Positions 29,435 through 33,355 of a stretch of 33,355 nucleotides of DNA are shown here, piece by piece. Origin of the DNA: Thermodesulfovibrionia bacterium (lineage in GTDB: Bacteria > Nitrospirota > Thermodesulfovibrionia > UBA6902 > BMS3Bbin08); the NCBI GenBank assembly GCA_030694425.1, contig JAUXYI010000063.1:121150-154504 (forward strand). The letters are read 5' to 3'. The position numbers and the translations under genes were made by a program. Below the pieces are notes generated by a model, which saw only the letters and a list, made by a program, of their open reading frames with translations, did no database searches and was not told the DNA's origin. Position 1 is the first letter of the stretch, and the number at the start of each line of letters is the position of its first letter.

Positions 29435-32400
29435 TTAATTGCGAGATAGTTCCTCTAAAATCTCTTTTAGTTTTATGAATATTTCATTACATTGTTTTCC
29501 CCTTAAGTCTAATTCAAATCCGCCTTCTGGTAAGAACCTGAGATATTTCTCTCTGTTTTTGGAAAGAGACAATACCTTCTGAGGGGTAACAGATGTTTCA
29601 GGCGCAAAGATAATCTTTATCTTTCCTTCTATATTTTGTATTTTACCAATGGCAAGTTTTTTTGCGGCAAGTTTAATTTCCATTATCTCAATGAGCCTCA
29701 AGGTTTCCTCGGGGGGAGCGCCAAATCTGTCCTTAAGCTCTTCAATCAAATCTCTAAGGGTTTTATTGTCTTTTGCAGATGCAATCTTTCTGTAGATGCT
29801 TAGTCTCAGGTCAGGGTTGTCAATATATTCTTCAGGTATAACCGCTGTTATTTTGAGGTCAAGAACAGGTTCAATTTTAGGTGTTATCTTTTCCCCTTTA
29901 AGTTCTGCAACAGCCTGCTCCAGCATCTCAAGATAGAGGTCAAAACCAACTGCCTCTATGTGTCCTGACTGTTCAGCGCCGAGCAGATTGCCTGCTCCTC
30001 TTATCTCAAGGTCTTTTAATGCAAGCCTGAAACCCGCGCCAAGATAACTCATCTCCTGAATAGCCTGAAGTTTTTTCCGTGCCCCCTCTGTGATTATATC
30101 TTCTCCCGGGATAAGGAAATAGGCGTATGCCCTTACATTAGAGCGGCCTACCCGTCCCCTTAGCTGATATAAATCCGCAAGGCCGAATTTATCGGCTCTA
30201 TTGATGATTATGGTATTCGCAGAAGGTATGTCAATGCCAGAACCAATGATAGCCGTTGAAACAAGGATATTTATCTCTTTCCTGAAAAATGACCTCATCA
30301 TCTGCTCAAGTTCTTTTTCTCTCATCTGTCCATGCGCCACACCTATTTTTGCCTCAGGCAGTAACTCTCTGAGAAAGTTTGCCATGCTGTAGATATCCTG
30401 AATGCGATTATGGACAAAAAATGCCTGTCCGCCCCTGTCCAGTTCTTTTTGAAGGGCATCCTTGATTATCTGGGGATTAAATCTTGCAACAAAACTCTTT
30501 ACCGCAAGCCTGTCTTCAGGCGGTGTCTCTATTACACTCATTGCCCTTATGCCGGAGAGCGCCATATGCAGTGTTCTTGGAATCGGCGTTGCAGACAGTG
30601 TAAGGACATCAACATTTGTTTTAAGCGCCTTAATTTTCTCCTTATGCGCCACGCCGAATTTATGTTCTTCATCTATAACTAAAAGCCCGATATTATAAAA
30701 ATTTATATCTTTTGCTAAAAGTCTGTGGGTCCCTATAACGATATCTACGCCTCCTTCCGCAAGCGCCTTGAGAGTTTGTTTCTGCTCTGCCCTGCTTTTA
30801 AAACGGCTGAGGAAGTCAACCTTTATCGGAAAAGCTGAAAATCTTGAAGTAAAAGTATCATAGTGCTGCTCGGCAAGTATTGTTGTAGGGACAAGGACAG
30901 CGGCCTGCCTTGAATCATAAACTGCCTTAAAACACGCCCTCATGATGACTTCTGTTTTGCCGTATCCCACATCACCGCATAAAAGCCTGTCCATGGGGAT
31001 TGCGTTTTCCATATCGCGTTTAATCTCATTTATTGAAGTTAACTGGTCAGGGGTCTCTTCGTACGGAAAAAATCCATCAAATTCCCTGTGGAGCTCTGCA
31101 TCGCCCGAGAAAGCATATCCCGGTATTGCAGTTCTTCTGGCATAGATGAATAAAAGCTTCTCAGCCATATCCTTTATTTTTTGTTTAATCCTCTGTTTGG
31201 TTTTTTGCCAGGTTTTTCCTCCGAGTTTATCTATCTTTGGCTTGACCACTTCAGGTGCATTGTATTTCTGAATCAGGTCAATGTGCTCAAGCGGGACATA
31301 GAGTTTAGCGCCTTCAAGATATTCTATGATTATGAAGTCGCCTTCATAATCTTCTACCTTTTGCTTTCTGACCCCGAGAAACCTGCCTATACCGTGCTCT
31401 GTATGAACTAAATAATCGCCCTCTTTAAAATCCTCTATGGAATGGATGAGTTTTGATACTCTGGATTTCTTTATTGGCTTGAAGGCTGGTTTTTCTCCGA
31501 AGATATCCCTTACGGTCAGGATTATATTATTTTGATAAACAAATCCTCTGCTCAGTTCCCCGATGGTAATGACAGGACTATCTTTATATCCTACAGCGAT
31601 GCTATTTTTCAGAATCGGCACTTCCATGTTTTTTTCCAAAAATAATTCTTTCAGCCGTTTTGCCTGACCTTCTGAAGAACTGACGATTAATATATCGTAT
31701 TGGTTTTTAAGTTCATCTACCCTTCTTACAAAATCTTCTATGGTTTTTCTCTCCTGCGGCAATAGGCCAAAACCGCCATGCCCTCGGATATCAAAACTAA
31801 ATCCCTCTCCTTCTAATGGCAGAGATGCGAAATTAATAATTCTCCTTTCCTGAATTGTCTGGTTTAATTCTGGATAATGCTTTTTGATTTCAGATGGTTC
31901 ATTCAATATGAGGATATTGTTTTCTAAGATAGTGATAAGATTTGGTCCCTCTTTTGGCTCTGCTGCAGGACCGATTGATATTTCTTTTAGTTCTTTTATA
32001 GTCCTTTGCGTATCTGTATCAAAATATCTCAAGGATTCAATATCATCACCAAAAAATTCAACTCTTACAGGAAATTCTTCTTCAGGCGGAAACACATCAA
32101 GAATAGCTCCTCTTACGCTGAATTCTCCATGTCCGGAGACAAGAGAGGCTGAAATATAACCACAGTTCTTGATAGTCTCAATAATACGGTCTCTATCAAT
32201 GGCAGTTCTTTTTACTAACTGCAATAATGGGAATTTATCTTTATGCCATATAGGAGATAAAGCAGCCTCAACAGAAGTGATTAATTTTGTCTTATCCGTG
32301 CTGTAAATGCCCTTGAGGTTTTTTAAACGGAGAATATCATCTTTAGGCGGAATAAGCAGAGGCTTTTCAATACCAAATGCTTCAGACCAGAAGACCGCAT

Positions 32401-32572
32401 CTGAATAAAATTCATTAGCAGAATCTTCTGAGCGGCAGAGAAGCAAATACGGGACTTGAAGCATCGAAAGAAATAATGCATTTGAGGAACCTGTCAGGGA
32501 AAAGAAATGCTCTGCCCTTTTTTCCTCAATGACTTTTATGGCTTTATGGAAGATAGAAAGGTCAATAGGCAT
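29435..32572 (-). CDS. mfd: Transcription-repair coupling factor Mfd
   Basis: The 1045-residue protein removes stalled RNA polymerase and recruits UvrA. It has the UvrB-like N-terminal part (GHGEFSVRGAILDVFPPEEE near 147-166), the RNA-polymerase-interacting domain (GDYLVHTEHGIGRFLGVRKQ, about 385-404), and the RecG-type motor with Walker A GDVGYGKTE (533-541), DEEHKFG (from 634), LSATPIPRTLHMAL, TAIIGSGIDIP and QLRGRVGRSNVRAYAYF. The C-terminal TRCF domain follows (LKDRFGAPPEET). It is about 100 residues shorter than E. coli Mfd, mostly at the N-terminus. uvrC lies 10 kb away. It starts a run mfd-tsaB-rimI-pgk. Confidence 0.98.
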   Translation of the reverse strand: MPIDLSIFHKAIKVIEEKRAEHFFSLTGSSNALFLSMLQVPYLLLCRSEDSANEFYSDAVFWSEAFGIEKPLLIPPKDDILRLKNLKGIYSTDKTKLITSVEAALSPIWHKDKFPLLQLVKRTAIDRDRIIETIKNCGYISASLVSGHGEFSVRGAILDVFPPEEEFPVRVEFFGDDIESLRYFDTDTQRTIKELKEISIGPAAEPKEGPNLITILENNILILNEPSEIKKHYPELNQTIQERRIINFASLPLEGEGFSFDIRGHGGFGLLPQERKTIEDFVRRVDELKNQYDILIVSSSEGQAKRLKELFLEKNMEVPILKNSIAVGYKDSPVITIGELSRGFVYQNNIILTVRDIFGEKPAFKPIKKSRVSKLIHSIEDFKEGDYLVHTEHGIGRFLGVRKQKVEDYEGDFIIIEYLEGAKLYVPLEHIDLIQKYNAPEVVKPKIDKLGGKTWQKTKQRIKQKIKDMAEKLLFIYARRTAIPGYAFSGDAELHREFDGFFPYEETPDQLTSINEIKRDMENAIPMDRLLCGDVGYGKTEVIMRACFKAVYDSRQAAVLVPTTILAEQHYDTFTSRFSAFPIKVDFLSRFKSRAEQKQTLKALAEGGVDIVIGTHRLLAKDINFYNIGLLVIDEEHKFGVAHKEKIKALKTNVDVLTLSATPIPRTLHMALSGIRAMSVIETPPEDRLAVKSFVARFNPQIIKDALQKELDRGGQAFFVHNRIQDIYSMANFLRELLPEAKIGVAHGQMREKELEQMMRSFFRKEINILVSTAIIGSGIDIPSANTIIINRADKFGLADLYQLRGRVGRSNVRAYAYFLIPGEDIITEGARKKLQAIQEMSYLGAGFRLALKDLEIRGAGNLLGAEQSGHIEAVGFDLYLEMLEQAVAELKGEKITPKIEPVLDLKITAVIPEEYIDNPDLRLSIYRKIASAKDNKTLRDLIEELKDRFGAPPEETLRLIEIMEIKLAAKKLAIGKIQNIEGKIKIIFAPETSVTPQKVLSLSKNREKYLRFLPEGGFELDLRGKQCNEIFIKLKEILEELSRN

Positions 32573-32710
32573 GGTATTAGGACTTCAAGCTCAAATTTCA
32601 AAATTTAAATATCAAATTAAGTTGAGGTTTTAGGCTTATGACTAATTATAATTTTAACACAAGTTACACCTATATTAGAAAGCTTATGAGAGTAAAAGCG
32701 AACATCCTGA

Positions 32711-32851
32711 CAGCCTGTTGAAAAACCCGTCGCATGTCATTGCGAGGAGCAGTTTTTGCGACGAAGCAATCTCTAACCCATTGATTTTATTAAAGGTGAG
32801 ATTGCCGCGCTTAGCTCGCAATGACAGAAAAAAGACTTTTTCAACAGGCTG
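32711..32851. mobile_element. MITE-like element with nested repeat
   Basis: Perfect 15-base ends CAGCCTGTTGAAAAA and TTTTTCAACAGGCTG. Inside is a TGTCATTGCGAGGAGC...GCTCGCAATGACA palindrome (32735-32826), which in turn holds GCAATCTC...GAGATTGC. Three levels of palindrome are nested in 141 bases. The gap 32573-32710 has only an AT-rich stretch. Confidence 0.72.
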
Positions 32852-32858
32852 CTGAAAC

Positions 32859-32908
32859 TTGACAATTTTTTTAAAAAGTTATACAGTTTAGACAAATTGT
32901 ATAACTTT
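32859..32908 (+). promoter_or_regulatory. Promoter/operator of the AbrB-PIN pair
   Basis: AAAGTTATACA (32875-32885) and TGTATAACTTT (32898-32908) are perfect 11-base inverted copies with a 12-base centre. TTGACA at 32859-32864 and TATACA at 32880-32885 could be -35 and -10, with a short 15-base spacer. The operator thus covers the start of transcription. Confidence 0.6.
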
Positions 32909-32928
32909 ATTTGTGGAGGTTAGAAATT

Positions 32929-33138
32929 ATGGCTATTGTTAAGACCCTGTCAAAAGGTCAGATTGTCATACCTGCCGATATAAGAAAGAGGCATCACATA
33001 AAACCCGGCACAAAAATCCAGATTATGGAGTACGGAGGTATTATCCACCTTATTCCACCTGTGGAAGACCCGGTCAATGCAGCGTGTGGGATTCTACCCT
33101 CTAAACCTTCTCTCTCAGAGAAACTTTTAAAAGAATGA
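32929..33138 (+). CDS. AbrB/SpoVT-type antitoxin
   Basis: From the ATG at 32929, behind GGAGG nine bases upstream, the protein has 69 residues; the longer frame to 32911 includes the ribosome site. The N-terminal swapped-hairpin reads VKTLSKGQIVIPADIRKRHH and IKPGTKIQIMEYGGIIHLIP, exactly the AbrB DNA-binding pattern. The C-terminus (ACGILPSKPSLSEKLLKE) is like VapB tails that cover a PIN toxin. A perfect inverted repeat upstream is the likely binding site. The PIN gene follows after 17 bases. Confidence 0.93.
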   Translation: MAIVKTLSKGQIVIPADIRKRHHIKPGTKIQIMEYGGIIHLIPPVEDPVNAACGILPSKPSLSEKLLKE

Positions 33139-33155
33139 AAGGCTGAATTCCGGTA

Positions 33156-33355
33156 ATGCCCAAAGGACCATTTATCTTTGATAGTCATGCCCTGCTAAAG
33201 TTCTTTCAAAAAGAAAAGGGATATGAGAAGGTTATTCATATCCTTGAAGACATAAAGAAAACAGGAAGCGCTAAATATATAAATGCAATTAATCTCGGAG
33301 AAATTATCTATTCAACAAAGAGGGAATTTGGAGACCAGAAGAAATTGGAAGTGCT
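33156..33355 (+). CDS. PIN-domain toxin (VapC-like), cut by the window end
   Basis: The visible 66 residues begin MPKGPFIFDSHALLKFFQKE, with the first PIN aspartate in FDSHALLKFF, and continue with ...AINLGEIIYST, whose Glu is the second acidic ligand. The rest, including the DxxD/DxxIAA region, lies outside. Pairing with the AbrB-type gene, order and spacing mark it as VapC-type. Only weak ribosome-site sequence precedes the ATG. Confidence 0.87.
   Translation, partial: MPKGPFIFDSHALLKFFQKEKGYEKVIHILEDIKKTGSAKYINAINLGEIIYSTKREFGDQKKLEV

Overview
The window is a piece of a bacterial chromosome of about 40% G+C. The gene content (F-type ATPase a/c subunits, FtsY, HflX, Mfd, a DUF3187-like outer-membrane protein, two unlike phosphofructokinases) and the load of small palindromic repeats suggest a Gram-negative-type anaerobe, perhaps Nitrospirota or a deltaproteobacterial relative. 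That placement is inference; no marker here fixes it. Nearly all long genes are intact housekeeping genes, most on the minus strand.

Layout. 1-2.0 kb: radC (cut by the edge), a small ferredoxin, and a deoxyhypusine-synthase-like protein. 2.1-6.9 kb: an ATP-type and a PPi-type phosphofructokinase facing each other, then hisC-hisB. 7.0-9.2 kb: ftsY and the ATP synthase genes atpB-atpE. 9.5-11.5 kb: 5S rRNA, an AAA ATPase gene, tRNA-Ala(TGC) and tRNA-Ile(GAT). This is the order of a normal rRNA operon but without 16S or 23S, and the tRNA pair and 5S each have a plausible promoter of their own. 11.6-17.1 kb: cupredoxin, hflX, a vapBC-type toxin-antitoxin (TA) pair and polA. 17.5-20.4 kb, plus strand: uvrC and a PfkB kinase. 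20.4-22.4 kb: a TA island (PemK/MazF-type pair, MNT/HEPN pair) with two relics of one lost gene start. 22.4-24.5 kb: an aminoglycoside-phosphotransferase-fold kinase and an inositol-monophosphatase-family enzyme. 24.5-25.1 kb: a ParE/Phd TA pair. 25.3-32.6 kb, minus strand: a small unknown protein, a DUF3187-like protein, a divergent phosphoglycerate kinase, rimI, tsaB and mfd. 32.9 kb to the end: an AbrB/PIN TA pair cut by the window edge.

The most unusual theme is repeats. Almost every gap carries palindromic elements of several families, often one nested in another with the outer arms still matching. Some are read in frame inside proteins: two places in hisC, one in the kinase at 22.4 kb, and the C-terminus of the deoxyhypusine-synthase-like protein. 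Other points of note are two adjacent genes (hflX and the cupredoxin) that seem to start at AUC and AUA behind strong ribosome binding sites, a c subunit with a signal peptide and most of a sodium-binding signature, a PGK lacking a substrate-binding arginine, and TA modules with clear operator palindromes.
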